Source: Novosphingobium sp. (lineage in GTDB: Bacteria; Pseudomonadota; Alphaproteobacteria; Sphingomonadales; Sphingomonadaceae). Taken from it: a DNA stretch of 64,000 nucleotides. The stretch covers positions 124,001-188,000 of the forward strand of contig JAGHZR010000005.1 in the NCBI GenBank assembly GCA_017745295.1. Reading direction: 5' to 3'. The notes below the pieces were generated by a model. That model ran no database searches. It saw only the letters and a list, made by a program, of their open reading frames with translations, and was not told where the DNA came from. Shown here piece by piece: positions 16,993 to 25,470 of the stretch. Each line of letters starts with the position of its first letter. Within the stretch, counting starts at the first letter, position 1. Position numbers and translations under genes: made by a program.

Positions 16993-17898
16993 ATGAAAGT
17001 TCTCGTCGTCGGGGGCACCGGCGCCCTTGGGGGCCATGCCGCCCTTCATCTTGCGGCAAAAGGCCATCAGGTCACCATCACCGGGCGCGGCACAGGCGCC
17101 AATGCCGCCACGCCCATGGCCAAGCTCGCCTATCTACAAGGCGACTATGTGACCGGCGATTTCACCCCGGATCGACTGGCGGGGTTCGACTGGGTCGTCT
17201 TTGCCGCCGGCAACGATCCGCGCCATGTGCCCGCGGGAGCGGACTTCGGGGCGTGGCTGCGCCAGGCCAATGACGTGGCCATTCCCGCATTCTTCGCCGC
17301 CGCGCGCGAGGCGGGCGTATCCCGTGCGGTGCAGCTCGGCAGCTTTTACCCCCAGGCCGCTCCGCACCTGCTGGACGGCAATGTCTACATTCAATCGCGC
17401 CTTGCCGCCTGCGAAGGAGCGCGTGCCGAGGGTCGCGCTGGCTTCGACGTCTGCAGCGTGAATGCCCCCTTCATGGTCGGCACTGTCCCCGGCCTGCCCA
17501 GCGCCATCTTCGAACCTTACGCCCAGTGGGCCAAGGGACACCTGCCGATCCCGCCTTACGCACCGACCGGCGGCACCAATTTCATGTCATTCACTTCGCT
17601 TTCCGAAGCGATCGAGGGCGCGCTGGAACGGGGCGCGCCGGGCAAAGCCTATCTCGTCGGTGACGAAAATCTGTCGTTCCGGGATTACTTCCAGATGTTC
17701 TTCGACGCGGCGGGTCGGTCCGATGTGCAACTGGAGGAACGGGATGCGGAAATGCCCCTGCTGCCCGACGTGGCGATCCCGCAAGGGCGCGGCAACTTCA
17801 TCGATTACCAACCCGATCCCGCTGAAACCGCTCTGCTCGGTTATCGTCGGCAGGATGTCCGCGCGGCGGTGAACGAAATCGCCGCCCAGTTCGGATAG
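16993..17898 (+). CDS. NAD(P)-binding epimerase/dehydratase-like protein
   Basis: This 301-residue Rossmann-fold protein of the extended SDR/NmrA-like type has N-terminal VVGGTGALGGHAALHLAAKGHQV. It lacks a clear Tyr-x-x-x-Lys pair; the nearest stretch is FYPQAAPHLLDGNVYIQSRLA. It may therefore be a divergent reductase, epimerase or binding protein. ATG 16993 follows GGAGAG and is preferred over the TTG at 16987. It ends 14 bases before a perfect 10-bp hairpin that separates it from the convergent Lrp/AsnC gene. Confidence 0.82.
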   Translation: MKVLVVGGTGALGGHAALHLAAKGHQVTITGRGTGANAATPMAKLAYLQGDYVTGDFTPDRLAGFDWVVFAAGNDPRHVPAGADFGAWLRQANDVAIPAFFAAAREAGVSRAVQLGSFYPQAAPHLLDGNVYIQSRLAACEGARAEGRAGFDVCSVNAPFMVGTVPGLPSAIFEPYAQWAKGHLPIPPYAPTGGTNFMSFTSLSEAIEGALERGAPGKAYLVGDENLSFRDYFQMFFDAAGRSDVQLEERDAEMPLLPDVAIPQGRGNFIDYQPDPAETALLGYRRQDVRAAVNEIAAQFG

Positions 17899-17912
17899 GA
17901 CGGATAGACACT

Positions 17913-17938
17913 ATCGGCCGGCGTAACAGCCGGCCGAT
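17913..17938. terminator. Perfect 10-bp hairpin between convergent operons
   Basis: Arms ATCGGCCGGC (17913-17922) and GCCGGCCGAT (17929-17938) surround a 6-base loop. It lies exactly between the plus-strand epimerase-like gene and the minus-strand Lrp/AsnC gene, so it probably ends transcription from both sides, although no T-run follows on either strand. Confidence 0.65.
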
Positions 17939-17942
17939 GGCA

Positions 17943-18419
17943 TCACCCTTTGGCGACGGCGCTGACGCCGACCACGCCATTGGTGAACTTCACCGTCTTC
18001 ACCGCAATCGACGTTTCCACGTGCTGCACCCCTTCGACTGCCAAGATCTGGCGCACCGTGACCTCATGCAGGTCCTCTATCTCTCTATAGAAGCAGGTGG
18101 TCATGATGTTGAATGGACCCAGCATCGTCATGATAGAATGGATCGTCGGGATCTGCCGCAATTCACGGGCGATCTGCTTGAACCGCGTCATGTCCGCCTG
18201 GATCGAGACGAAAGCGGTTTTGGTACTGCGGTCCAGTTTAGGGCTGATCAGCGCGGTAAAGGCGATCAGACCATCCTGCTGCAAGCGCTTCAGCCGCAGG
18301 CGGATGGTGCCTTCATTGACCCCCAGATCGGCGGCAATACTGCGGTTGGACACGCGCGCATCGTTCGAAAGGATCGCGATGATGCGGTGATCGAGATCGT
18401 CGAGATCGGGCCAGCTCAT
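17943..18419 (-). CDS. Lrp/AsnC-family regulator (paralogue of 470-958)
   Basis: The 158-residue Lrp/AsnC regulator has HTH RVSNRSIAADLGVNEGTIRLRLKRL and a sensing domain ending GVQHVETSIAVKTVKF. It resembles the second regulator of the pair at the window start. Its ATG overlaps the stop of the preceding Lrp/AsnC gene (ATGA), so the two are made together. They are the last genes of the long minus-strand operon that begins with the CoA ligase, so the pathway apparently encodes its own regulators. Confidence 0.93.
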   Translation of the reverse strand: MSWPDLDDLDHRIIAILSNDARVSNRSIAADLGVNEGTIRLRLKRLQQDGLIAFTALISPKLDRSTKTAFVSIQADMTRFKQIARELRQIPTIHSIMTMLGPFNIMTTCFYREIEDLHEVTVRQILAVEGVQHVETSIAVKTVKFTNGVVGVSAVAKG

Positions 18420-18883
18420 TCCGCGTCCTCCACCGAATCCAGACCGAACTTGATGATGTCCAGCCCGATCGACTGCGTGATCGAGCGGATGCCCGCCACT
18501 TTCGAGAACTTCCTGGTCACGAACTGCGAAAGATCGTCCACGTTGGGCAGTGCCAGCAGCACGCTCACTTCGTAGCGGCCCGTCACCAGATAGGCGGCGA
18601 AGACTTCCTCGAACTGCGCCAGTTCCTCTGCCACGTCGCCCGGCGCGCGTCCGCTGACCTCGATCCCGATGTAGATCAGCACGTGATAGCCATGCACCGC
18701 GAAGTCCGAAACGGCGACCACGCGCAAGGTGCCGGACTCTTCCATGCGCCGCATCCGGGCGGAAACGGTGGTGGGCGCGATGTCGAGCGCCTTGGCGATC
18801 TGCTGGTGCGTGGCGCGGCCATTGCGCCGCAACTGCTCCACGATCTTCAGGTCCGTTTCATCGAAGTCCGCCAGATCGTCCAT
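18416..18883 (-). CDS. Lrp/AsnC-family regulator (paralogue of 2-466)
   Basis: This 155-residue Lrp/AsnC regulator reads DFDETDLKIVEQLRRNGRATHQQIAKALDIAPTTVSARMRR, then a sensing domain with LVTGRYEVSVLLALPNVDDL. The track ORF is fused in frame to unrelated upstream sequence; ATG 18883 starts the family domain. It shares VVAVSDF, HGY, GDVAEELA-like and GIRSIT segments with the partial regulator at the window start, showing that the whole two-gene cassette is duplicated. It is coupled to the next gene by an ATGA overlap. Confidence 0.92.
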   Translation of the reverse strand: MDDLADFDETDLKIVEQLRRNGRATHQQIAKALDIAPTTVSARMRRMEESGTLRVVAVSDFAVHGYHVLIYIGIEVSGRAPGDVAEELAQFEEVFAAYLVTGRYEVSVLLALPNVDDLSQFVTRKFSKVAGIRSITQSIGLDIIKFGLDSVEDAE

Positions 18884-19002
18884 GCCTTCGCCCGTTTCTT
18901 TCCCATCGTTGCCGATAAGCGAAGGGTCTTGCCAGTATCGAAACGGCACGTCGAATCGAAAGCGCTTCTCCGCATTGGGAAATCCCCGGGCTTGATCGAT
19001 GC

Positions 19003-19761
19003 TCAATCGCGTAGCAGCGAGCCGCCGTTGACGTGCCAGAGCTGGCCGTTGACCCATTCGCCGTCGTCCGAAGCGAGGAAGGCCACCGCGCCGGCAATAT
19101 CGTCCGGCTGGCCGAGGCGGCGATGCGGGATCCCATCCAGCATTCCGGCCACATAGTCGTCGGTCAGGTGCTGGGCCACCGCCTCGGTCATCACCACGCC
19201 GGGGCAGATGCCGTTGGCGCGCACGCCCTGCTTGCCGAACTTGCGCGCGACGTGGCGGACCAGCGCATGAAGCGCGTTCTTGGTCATCGGATAGGCGACC
19301 TGCAGCGGATTGCCAGAGATCGCCGCGCCGGACGAGGTATAGATCATCGCCCCGCCGCCGCGCTCCAGCAGCACCGGCAGCGCCGCCTGGGTGGCGAGGA
19401 AATGGCTCTTGGCATTGATCGCGAAAGAGCGGTCCAGCACCTCCTCCGTGCAGTTGAGCACGTCGATATCGCCCTCCGTCCCGCCCGCGAGGTTGGAGTG
19501 GTAGAAGTCCAGCCCGCCGAATTCCGCCAGCGTCGCCGCCACGATTCCGGCCTGCGACGCGGCACTGGTGCCGTCCAGACGCATGCCGATCACCTTGCCG
19601 CTCGCCGCGCGCAGGGTCTGCGCGGTATCCAGCGCCCATTCTTCGACGATATCGCCGATCACCACTGCCGCACCCTCGGCCGCGAGACGGCGCGCCGTTG
19701 CCGCACCGATGCCTCGCCCGCCGCCGGCAACGATGCCGACCTTGCCGCTCAATCCGCGCAT
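19003..19761 (-). CDS. Short-chain dehydrogenase/reductase
   Basis: The 252-residue SDR has AGGGRGIGAAT near residue 12 and the catalytic set Ser in YTSSGAAISG with Tyr-x-x-x-Lys in VAYPMTKNAL. The usual NNAG is replaced by SNLAGG, a variation that may alter cofactor-site packing. ATG 19761 follows AGGAG about eight bases upstream, so the longer track form is rejected. It lies between the amidase gene and the Lrp/AsnC pair in the long minus-strand operon, and probably acts on a hydroxyl or keto intermediate. Confidence 0.9.
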   Translation of the reverse strand: MRGLSGKVGIVAGGGRGIGAATARRLAAEGAAVVIGDIVEEWALDTAQTLRAASGKVIGMRLDGTSAASQAGIVAATLAEFGGLDFYHSNLAGGTEGDIDVLNCTEEVLDRSFAINAKSHFLATQAALPVLLERGGGAMIYTSSGAAISGNPLQVAYPMTKNALHALVRHVARKFGKQGVRANGICPGVVMTEAVAQHLTDDYVAGMLDGIPHRRLGQPDDIAGAVAFLASDDGEWVNGQLWHVNGGSLLRD

Positions 19762-19801
19762 TACCCGTACTCCTGAATTGTCATTGGCCGGCCGAGGCCG
19801 A

Positions 19802-21316
19802 TCACACTTGCGGGCGTCGATCCTTCCACGGCGCGGCCTGTTCCAGTTGCCCCGCAAGCCGCAGCAATCCCGCCTCGTCGCCGTAACGGCCGACGAACAT
19901 GACGCCGATCGGCAGGCCCGCCTTCGACATGCCGAGCGGCACCGACATGGCGGGCTGGCCCGTCATGTTTTCCACTTGCGTGAAGGGAGAGAACGCCGCC
20001 GCGCGTGCACCCCATGCGGCAAAGTCGACGCCCGGCGTCAGATTGATCTTGCCCAGTTGCAGCGGCGGCGCGGCCAGCGTCGGGGAAAGTATCATGTCGT
20101 AACCGGCCATGAACTGCGCCATCGCCAGCGCCGCCGCCTGCAGCGCATTGTTGGCCCGCACATAGTCCATGCCGGTGACGTGCTGGCCCATCTCTACGAA
20201 AGCCAGCGTGATCGGTTCCAGCACATCGGGGACCAGCGGAATGCCGGTAGCCTTGGCCCGGTCCAGCATGTCCGCCGCCACGGAAGAGGCGATCAGCGCA
20301 AAACCAGCCGCGCCGAGAGCGGCCACGTCCAGCTTCGGCGCGGCATCGACGACCGTGTGGCCAAGGCTTTCGCAAAGGCGTGCGGCAGCCAGCGCCGCGT
20401 CGCGGCACTCGGGATCGATCGGCGCGCGGGAGGGCGCATCCAGCATCAGCGCGATGCGCAACTTGCCCGGCGCCTTGGTCACTTGCGCCAGGAACGTCTC
20501 GTACGGGGTGGGTGCGGAATAGCGGCTGCCGGGCTCTACGCCGTGCGTGACGTCCAAGATCGCGGCGGAATCGCGCACGCTGCGCGTTACCGCGTGGTGC
20601 ACCGAAAGGCCGCCCCACCCCTCGGTACGCGGCGGCCCCATCGGCACGCGGCCCCGGCTGGGCTTGAGGCCGAATAGGCCGCAGCACGATGCCGGAATGC
20701 GGATCGATCCGCCGCCATCGGTCGCATGCGCGGCGGGGATCACGCCCGATGCCACTGCCACCGCCGCCCCCCCCGATGAACCACCGGCGATATGCGCGGG
20801 GTTCCACGGATTGCGGGTGGCGCCGGTCACCTGGTTTTCGGTCGTGCCGGTCAGGCCCAGTTCGGGCACGGCGGTCTTGCCGAAGACGACGAAGCCCGCC
20901 TTCTCGATCCGGCGCACCAGTTCGGAGGTTACATTGGGGCGGTAATCCTTGAAGAATCGGCTGCCGTTCCCGGTCGGCAATCCAGCGATATAGGTGTTCA
21001 GGTCCTTGAGTAGCCAGGGCACGCCGCGGAACGGCCCTTGGGGAAGCCCGTTGGCAATCGCCGCGCGGCCATAGTCGTAATGCCGCTGCGCCATGAAATG
21101 CAGGCGCGGGTCTAGCGCCTCAGCCCGGCCGATCGCCGCGTCCAGCAGTTCGAGCGGCGATACCTGACGCGTACGGACAAGCTCGGCCAGCCCCAGCGCA
21201 TCGTGCGTATCAAGCGGATCGCCAGCCCCGGTCGCGGCTTTCGTGGCCGCAAGGGCAGGTGCGGCGGCAAGCCCCCCGGCCGCCGCCGCACCTGCGATCA
21301 TCGTGCGACGGGTCAT
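19802..21316 (-). CDS. Amidase-signature hydrolase with Tat signal
   Basis: This 504-residue enzyme of the amidase signature family hydrolyses amides using a Ser-cisSer-Lys triad. The lysine is in VPWLLKDL and the glycine/serine signature is AGGSSGGAAVAVASGVIPAAHATDGGGSIRIPAS. The N-terminus MTRRTMIAGAAAAGGLAAAPALA is a twin-arginine export signal, so the enzyme probably works in the periplasm. ATG 21316 is preferred because GAAGGA precedes it and it places the twin arginines at positions 3-4; the track start is a TTG 12 codons earlier. A periplasmic amidase beside a TonB receptor system suggests pre-processing of an amide-bearing substrate, as inference. Confidence 0.9.
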   Translation of the reverse strand: MTRRTMIAGAAAAGGLAAAPALAATKAATGAGDPLDTHDALGLAELVRTRQVSPLELLDAAIGRAEALDPRLHFMAQRHYDYGRAAIANGLPQGPFRGVPWLLKDLNTYIAGLPTGNGSRFFKDYRPNVTSELVRRIEKAGFVVFGKTAVPELGLTGTTENQVTGATRNPWNPAHIAGGSSGGAAVAVASGVIPAAHATDGGGSIRIPASCCGLFGLKPSRGRVPMGPPRTEGWGGLSVHHAVTRSVRDSAAILDVTHGVEPGSRYSAPTPYETFLAQVTKAPGKLRIALMLDAPSRAPIDPECRDAALAAARLCESLGHTVVDAAPKLDVAALGAAGFALIASSVAADMLDRAKATGIPLVPDVLEPITLAFVEMGQHVTGMDYVRANNALQAAALAMAQFMAGYDMILSPTLAAPPLQLGKINLTPGVDFAAWGARAAAFSPFTQVENMTGQPAMSVPLGMSKAGLPIGVMFVGRYGDEAGLLRLAGQLEQAAPWKDRRPQV

Positions 21317-21348
21317 CGACGTTCCTTCGCCCGGCATGTCCCCCATGT

Positions 21349-22437
21349 TCAATCCTGCTGTGCGTAGAAGCGGGAATAAAACTTGCGGAACTGCGGGATC
21401 GGACCGTCACCGTCGCAGATGATCGGAGAGGGTTCGAATTTCTGGCGGTCCCACACCACCTTGTCCTGATCGAACTGCTTGCAGATGTCGCGGATCAGGC
21501 CCTTGGCCAGCCGCCCCATCGGCCCTTCGGCCTGCGCCTTGGGCTGGGTGAAGCAGAAGCGCGCATGGACGTGATCCTCGCTCACCGGCGTAAGGCAGGC
21601 GATCATCAGCGTTTCGGAAATACCGGTAAAGCGCGTCCAGCTCTGGCCCGGGCCCATCGTGTCATAGCTGATAAGGCCGTCCACTTCGCCCATCGGCGTG
21701 CCCATCTTCGCCTTCACGTCCGCACCGCGGCCCCATTCGCCCCAGCGCAGATCGCCCTGCGGCACATCGGCGGTGCCGTGGATGTACTTGAAGTGCGCGA
21801 AGTCCACGCCGTTTTCGGCCATGTTCTGCAGCGAACCCCAGACGTTCCATTCGTGAACCTCGTAATCGGTCCAGTCGGGATCGGTCGCCTCCGGCAGCAC
21901 CGCCACTTCCCACAGGGGATCGGCGTCCTCAGGGTGATACCAGACCCAGATCCAGCGGTTCACCTCCACCACGTGCCAGGTGCGCACGCACTTGCGCTTC
22001 ACCTGCGGCGGGATCACGCGGGCATAGGGAATCTCCTTCACCACGCCCTCATCCCCGTCATAGCGCCAGGCGTGGAACGGGCATTCCAGCAGATTGCCGT
22101 TGACCTTGCCGCCGTGGCCCATGTGGGCACCAAGGTGACGGCAATAGGCATCGACCACGCGCACCTGCCCATCCTCGCCCCGCCACATCGCCAGATCCTT
22201 GGCGAAATAATGCAGCGGCTTCACCTCGCCCACGGCAAGGTCGGCGGACAAGTCGATCGGATACCAGCCGAACGGGATGCCGTTGTTCAGGTTGCGCGCC
22301 TCTACGGAGGCGCGGCCTTTCACTTCCGCAAGGCGCCAGTCGGTCAGATCCTGGCCGCGCAGGTTTTCGAGGACCTGCCACACGGCAACGGGCGGGGTGC
22401 GCGCATCGCTGGTGGCGCGCGGATCGGCTTCGGACAT
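21349..22437 (-). CDS. Rieske non-haem iron oxygenase (KshA-like)
   Basis: The 362-residue oxygenase has a Rieske [2Fe-2S] site, Cys99-x-His101 in AYCRHLGAHMGHGG and Cys119-x2-His122 in CPFHAWRYDG. The mononuclear iron site is in NGVDFAHFKYIHG (Asp212, His215, His220). The layout and the PYARVIPP stretch after the Rieske domain resemble 3-ketosteroid 9-alpha-hydroxylase and related single-component-type terminal oxygenases. It should hydroxylate a ring carbon using electrons from a separate reductase, which is not encoded nearby. ATG 22437 follows GGAGAGG. An alternative ATG at 22455 overlaps the upstream stop. A steroid-like substrate is plausible, not proven. Confidence 0.9.
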   Translation of the reverse strand: MSEADPRATSDARTPPVAVWQVLENLRGQDLTDWRLAEVKGRASVEARNLNNGIPFGWYPIDLSADLAVGEVKPLHYFAKDLAMWRGEDGQVRVVDAYCRHLGAHMGHGGKVNGNLLECPFHAWRYDGDEGVVKEIPYARVIPPQVKRKCVRTWHVVEVNRWIWVWYHPEDADPLWEVAVLPEATDPDWTDYEVHEWNVWGSLQNMAENGVDFAHFKYIHGTADVPQGDLRWGEWGRGADVKAKMGTPMGEVDGLISYDTMGPGQSWTRFTGISETLMIACLTPVSEDHVHARFCFTQPKAQAEGPMGRLAKGLIRDICKQFDQDKVVWDRQKFEPSPIICDGDGPIPQFRKFYSRFYAQQD

Positions 22438-22451
22438 GGGTACCTCTCCGG

Positions 22452-23324
22452 TCATGACTTGAGATCGAAAACCCTGATCGCGTTTTCGCGCAGGAACTTG
22501 GGCCAGACGTGGTCCTTGAACGGCACGTTCTCCATGTCGGAAAAGATGCGTTCCAGGCTGAGGCCCATCGGGAAATAGCCGGCGTAGAGGATCTTCTCCG
22601 CGCCGCGCGTATTGGCGTAATCGACGATCGCCTTGGGGTAGTGCTTGGGCGCGAAGGCGCTGGTGGAATAATAGAGGTTCGGCCACTTCAGCATCAGCTT
22701 CACGGCCAGCGCCTCCCACGGCTCGGCGCCGTGGCGCATGACGATCTTCAGGTCCGGGAAGAACCAGCAGACCTCGTCCAGATGCTCAACCTTCTGCGTT
22801 TCCATCGGGATACGCGGGCCGGGAATGCCGACGTTGAGCAGCACCGGCAGGCCCAGTTCTTCCGCACAGGCGTAGATGGGGAACATGTATTTGTGGTTAA
22901 TCGCCACTTGCGGCAGCGTTCCCGCCGGAAAGCAGCTGATCGCCGACAGGCCGACTTCGGCATGGATCCGCCGGATGCGCCGCACTTCCTCCATGCCGCG
23001 ATTGGGATCGACCGGCAGATCGAAGAAGAAGCGGTTCCCGAACATTTCCTTCGCCCGGTAGGACGTGGCATTGTCGTTCCAGCCGACCATGGCCTTATCA
23101 ACGTTGTGACGGTCCATCTGGGCGACGGTCCAAGCCACGAAATCGTCCACGTCGCCGGTCTGCGGAATGTCCTTGAACATGTACTGCGCCGGCATCGCGA
23201 ACTGCTGGATCGTCTGCTGGTCCTTGATCAGCGGACGAAACGGCGCGAACCATTCGGAACGGTCCTCCGCCTCCGGAATGCCGAGCATGCAGTCGATAAT
23301 GCCGATGTCACGGGGCATACCCAT
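22452..23324 (-). CDS. TIM-barrel amidohydrolase-like protein (ACMSD-related), metal motif missing
   Basis: The 290-residue protein of the amidohydrolase-2 fold shows the usual order: VDDFVAWTVAQMDRHNVDKAMVGW, NRFFFDLPVDPNRG, FPIYACAEELGLPVLLNVG, FPDLKIVMRHGAEPW and the final strand KILYAGYFPMG. In active members the first strand carries D-x-H-x-H; here it reads GIIDCMLGIPE, so those metal ligands are absent. It may be a non-hydrolytic or differently ligated member. ATG 23324 has AGGAG eight bases upstream. It is between the CoA ligase and Rieske genes. Confidence 0.82.
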   Translation of the reverse strand: MGMPRDIGIIDCMLGIPEAEDRSEWFAPFRPLIKDQQTIQQFAMPAQYMFKDIPQTGDVDDFVAWTVAQMDRHNVDKAMVGWNDNATSYRAKEMFGNRFFFDLPVDPNRGMEEVRRIRRIHAEVGLSAISCFPAGTLPQVAINHKYMFPIYACAEELGLPVLLNVGIPGPRIPMETQKVEHLDEVCWFFPDLKIVMRHGAEPWEALAVKLMLKWPNLYYSTSAFAPKHYPKAIVDYANTRGAEKILYAGYFPMGLSLERIFSDMENVPFKDHVWPKFLRENAIRVFDLKS

Positions 23325-23365
23325 GCGGTGTTCTCCTGTCCTTTGTTGCGCTGTCAGTTGCCCGG

Positions 23366-25042
23366 TCAGCCTTGCGCGGCCAGTTGCGGCCACAGCGCAC
23401 GTAGCGCGATCTTGTCGATTTTCTGGGAATGGTTGCGCGGCAGCGGCCCAGCCGAGAAGGCGACGTGAGCCGGCACCTTGTAACGGGCCAACCGCCCGGC
23501 CACCCATTCGCACACCGTTTCCGCGTCCAGCCCGTCGGCATCGATCACCGCCACCAGCAGTTCGCCAAGCCGGTCGTCCGCTACCCCGAAAGTCGCGCAT
23601 TCGCGCACTTGCGGCAGTTCGCTCAGCACCCGCTCCACTTCGGCGCAGTAGATGTTCTCACCGCCGGAGATGACCATGTCCTTCGACCGGTCAACGATGG
23701 TGATGTAGCCACGCTCATCCTGAAAACCGATGTCGCCGGTGCGCAGCCAACCATCGGGCGTGAGCGCGGCGGCGGTCTCTTCCGGCCGGTTCCAGTAGCC
23801 TGACATGACCATGGCGCTCCGCACCGTGATCTCACCGCTTTCACCCGCCGCGCAAAGGCCGCCGTCGGGCCGCACGATGCGCATGTCCACCAGCGGCAGC
23901 ACGCGGCCGGCAGAGGCGCGCGCCTGCAGGAAATCGTCACCGACCGCCTGCGCGATCGCGCCGGAGGTTTCCGTCATGCCATAGCCGGTGCCCAGCAGCG
24001 CGTGCGGGCAGAGACGGTGCACTTCTTCCAGCAGGTTCAGCGGCAGCGCCTGCCCGCCGGAGCCGATGTTGCGTAGCGATCCCAGATCGGCATCGGCCAG
24101 CCGCGCCTTGTGTACCATGTCCCACAGCATCGTCGGCACGGTGGAGAGCTGGGTGACCTGCTCCTTGACGATCAGCCGCACCGCTTCCGCCGCATCCCAG
24201 CGCCGCATCGTCACGATCTTCCCGCCCGAAAGCATCGGCGCCAAGAAGCCCGATCCGAGCCCGGAAATGTGGAACAGCGGATAGACCAGCAGGATCGCCT
24301 GCGGCGGCGCCTGCTGCATCATGGTCTCGACCGAAATGCCGTACTGGCGCGCCATGTTGTGCAGCACCATCGATCCGGTCAGCTGCGTGCCCAGCAGTCC
24401 CGTAATCAGGCCGCGATGCGAAAGCACCGCACCCTTGCAGCGGCCGGTGGTGCCGGAGGTGAAGAGGATCGCGCAGGCATCGTCGGGCGCGGCGGGCGCG
24501 ACCGGTTCGGACTCCGCCCCCTCCCCGTCCAGCGGCGCGGTCAGATTCAGAATGCGGCCGCAATAGCCGCCATCGCGGATCGCCGTGGCACGCTCGCCAT
24601 CGGCAAGGACCAGCGCAGGATCGATGTAATCGATGGTATCCGCGATCTCGGCCGCCGATCCGCGGCTGTTGAGCACCGCCGCCACGCCGCCGGCCTTGAT
24701 GACGGCAAGGAAGGCCACCATCCATTCCGCCCGGTTGCGCATGGCGATCGCCACCCGGTCTCCCCGGCGGATGCCAAGATGGCGGACCAGCCGGTCGCGC
24801 CATGCGCAAACCTCGGCATAGCTCAGCCGGCGCTCGCCTTCGGGACCTTCGAAATCGACGATCATCGTCTGATCGCCGAACCGGCGCGCCGTTTCCAGCA
24901 ACTGGCCAAGGTCCGACGGCGCGTTGACGAAGATGCGCAGGCCGTCCCGCTCACCGATTTCGAACGGGGCACCGGCTGCGGTGACTTCCGCAAAGACGGG
25001 GTCGACCGTGGCCACACCCGCACCGTCACACTGATTGAGCAC
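23366..25042 (-). CDS. AMP-forming acyl-CoA synthetase
   Basis: The 558-residue ANL-family ligase activates a carboxylate with ATP and CoA. It shows the phosphate loop LFTSGTTGRCKGAVLSH, the adenine-binding GYGMTETSGA, the hinge DRSKDMVISGGENIYCAEVE, and the late lysine in PRNHSQKIDKIALR. The start is a GTG at 25042 with AGGGGAAGG just upstream; the next methionine would remove conserved N-terminal sequence. It is first in a seven-gene minus-strand operon. It likely primes a carboxylated intermediate for the acyl-CoA dehydrogenase steps encoded in the neighbouring operon. Substrate range cannot be read. Confidence 0.94.
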   Translation of the reverse strand: MLNQCDGAGVATVDPVFAEVTAAGAPFEIGERDGLRIFVNAPSDLGQLLETARRFGDQTMIVDFEGPEGERRLSYAEVCAWRDRLVRHLGIRRGDRVAIAMRNRAEWMVAFLAVIKAGGVAAVLNSRGSAAEIADTIDYIDPALVLADGERATAIRDGGYCGRILNLTAPLDGEGAESEPVAPAAPDDACAILFTSGTTGRCKGAVLSHRGLITGLLGTQLTGSMVLHNMARQYGISVETMMQQAPPQAILLVYPLFHISGLGSGFLAPMLSGGKIVTMRRWDAAEAVRLIVKEQVTQLSTVPTMLWDMVHKARLADADLGSLRNIGSGGQALPLNLLEEVHRLCPHALLGTGYGMTETSGAIAQAVGDDFLQARASAGRVLPLVDMRIVRPDGGLCAAGESGEITVRSAMVMSGYWNRPEETAAALTPDGWLRTGDIGFQDERGYITIVDRSKDMVISGGENIYCAEVERVLSELPQVRECATFGVADDRLGELLVAVIDADGLDAETVCEWVAGRLARYKVPAHVAFSAGPLPRNHSQKIDKIALRALWPQLAAQG

Positions 25043-25185
25043 TGCCTTCCCCTACCCGGTAGCCGTGGGCGCACAAGGGTCCGGCCAAGCCCGCAAGGCC
25101 CGCTTACGCAGCCCCGGCTTCGCGCCAGACATCCCGTTCCCGTCGACTCGCATCGTTTGTGTTCTGCGGCCAGAATATTCCCTTA

Positions 25186-25218
25186 TTCGCGTATTTCAAG
25201 ACAATTATTTTTACGCGC
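25186..25218. promoter_or_regulatory. Inverted-repeat operator, site 4 (GCGT-N20-ACGC)
   Basis: TTCGCGT (25186-25192), exactly 20 AT-rich bases, then ACGCGC (25213-25218). It lies in the 428-base divergent gap between the CoA ligase operon and the SDR/TonB receptor operon, nearer the ligase side. Half-site orientation and spacing match sites 1 and 3. Confidence 0.6.
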
Positions 25219-25365
25219 CATATCGACACACGCAACGCTGCGCGATTTTCCGAAGAGCCCGCCATTCACTTCGCAAAAATGTACGTTTTTCGCATATTCT
25301 GGCGGTGTTTTTGCGCCGATTCGCACGCTCATCGCGATCGCTCAATTTCGTTCTTCTGACGTAGA

Positions 25366-25416
25366 TTCGTATTTTTCATGTTTACATTCTACGCATTTTG
25401 AAGAATCCATTTGCGT
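25366..25416. promoter_or_regulatory. Inverted-repeat operator, site 5, with extra half-site
   Basis: TTCGT (25366-25370), 20 bases, then ACGCA (25391-25395); a further TTGCGT half-site is at 25411-25416. It lies 55-105 bases before the SDR start at 25471, so it would act on the SDR/TonB receptor promoter. The left half-site is weaker (TCGT for GCGT). Confidence 0.55.
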
Positions 25417-25470
25417 AACGCAGCCGCTCGCGAGTTGCGCACCACGGGACAAGAGGAAGCTGGGAAAGCG

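Noticed and set aside
25271-25296. CGCAAAAA...TTTTTCGC near-palindrome in the CoA ligase/SDR gap
   Set aside because: It resembles the operator half-sites but has different spacing and a mismatch; it was not counted among the five sites.
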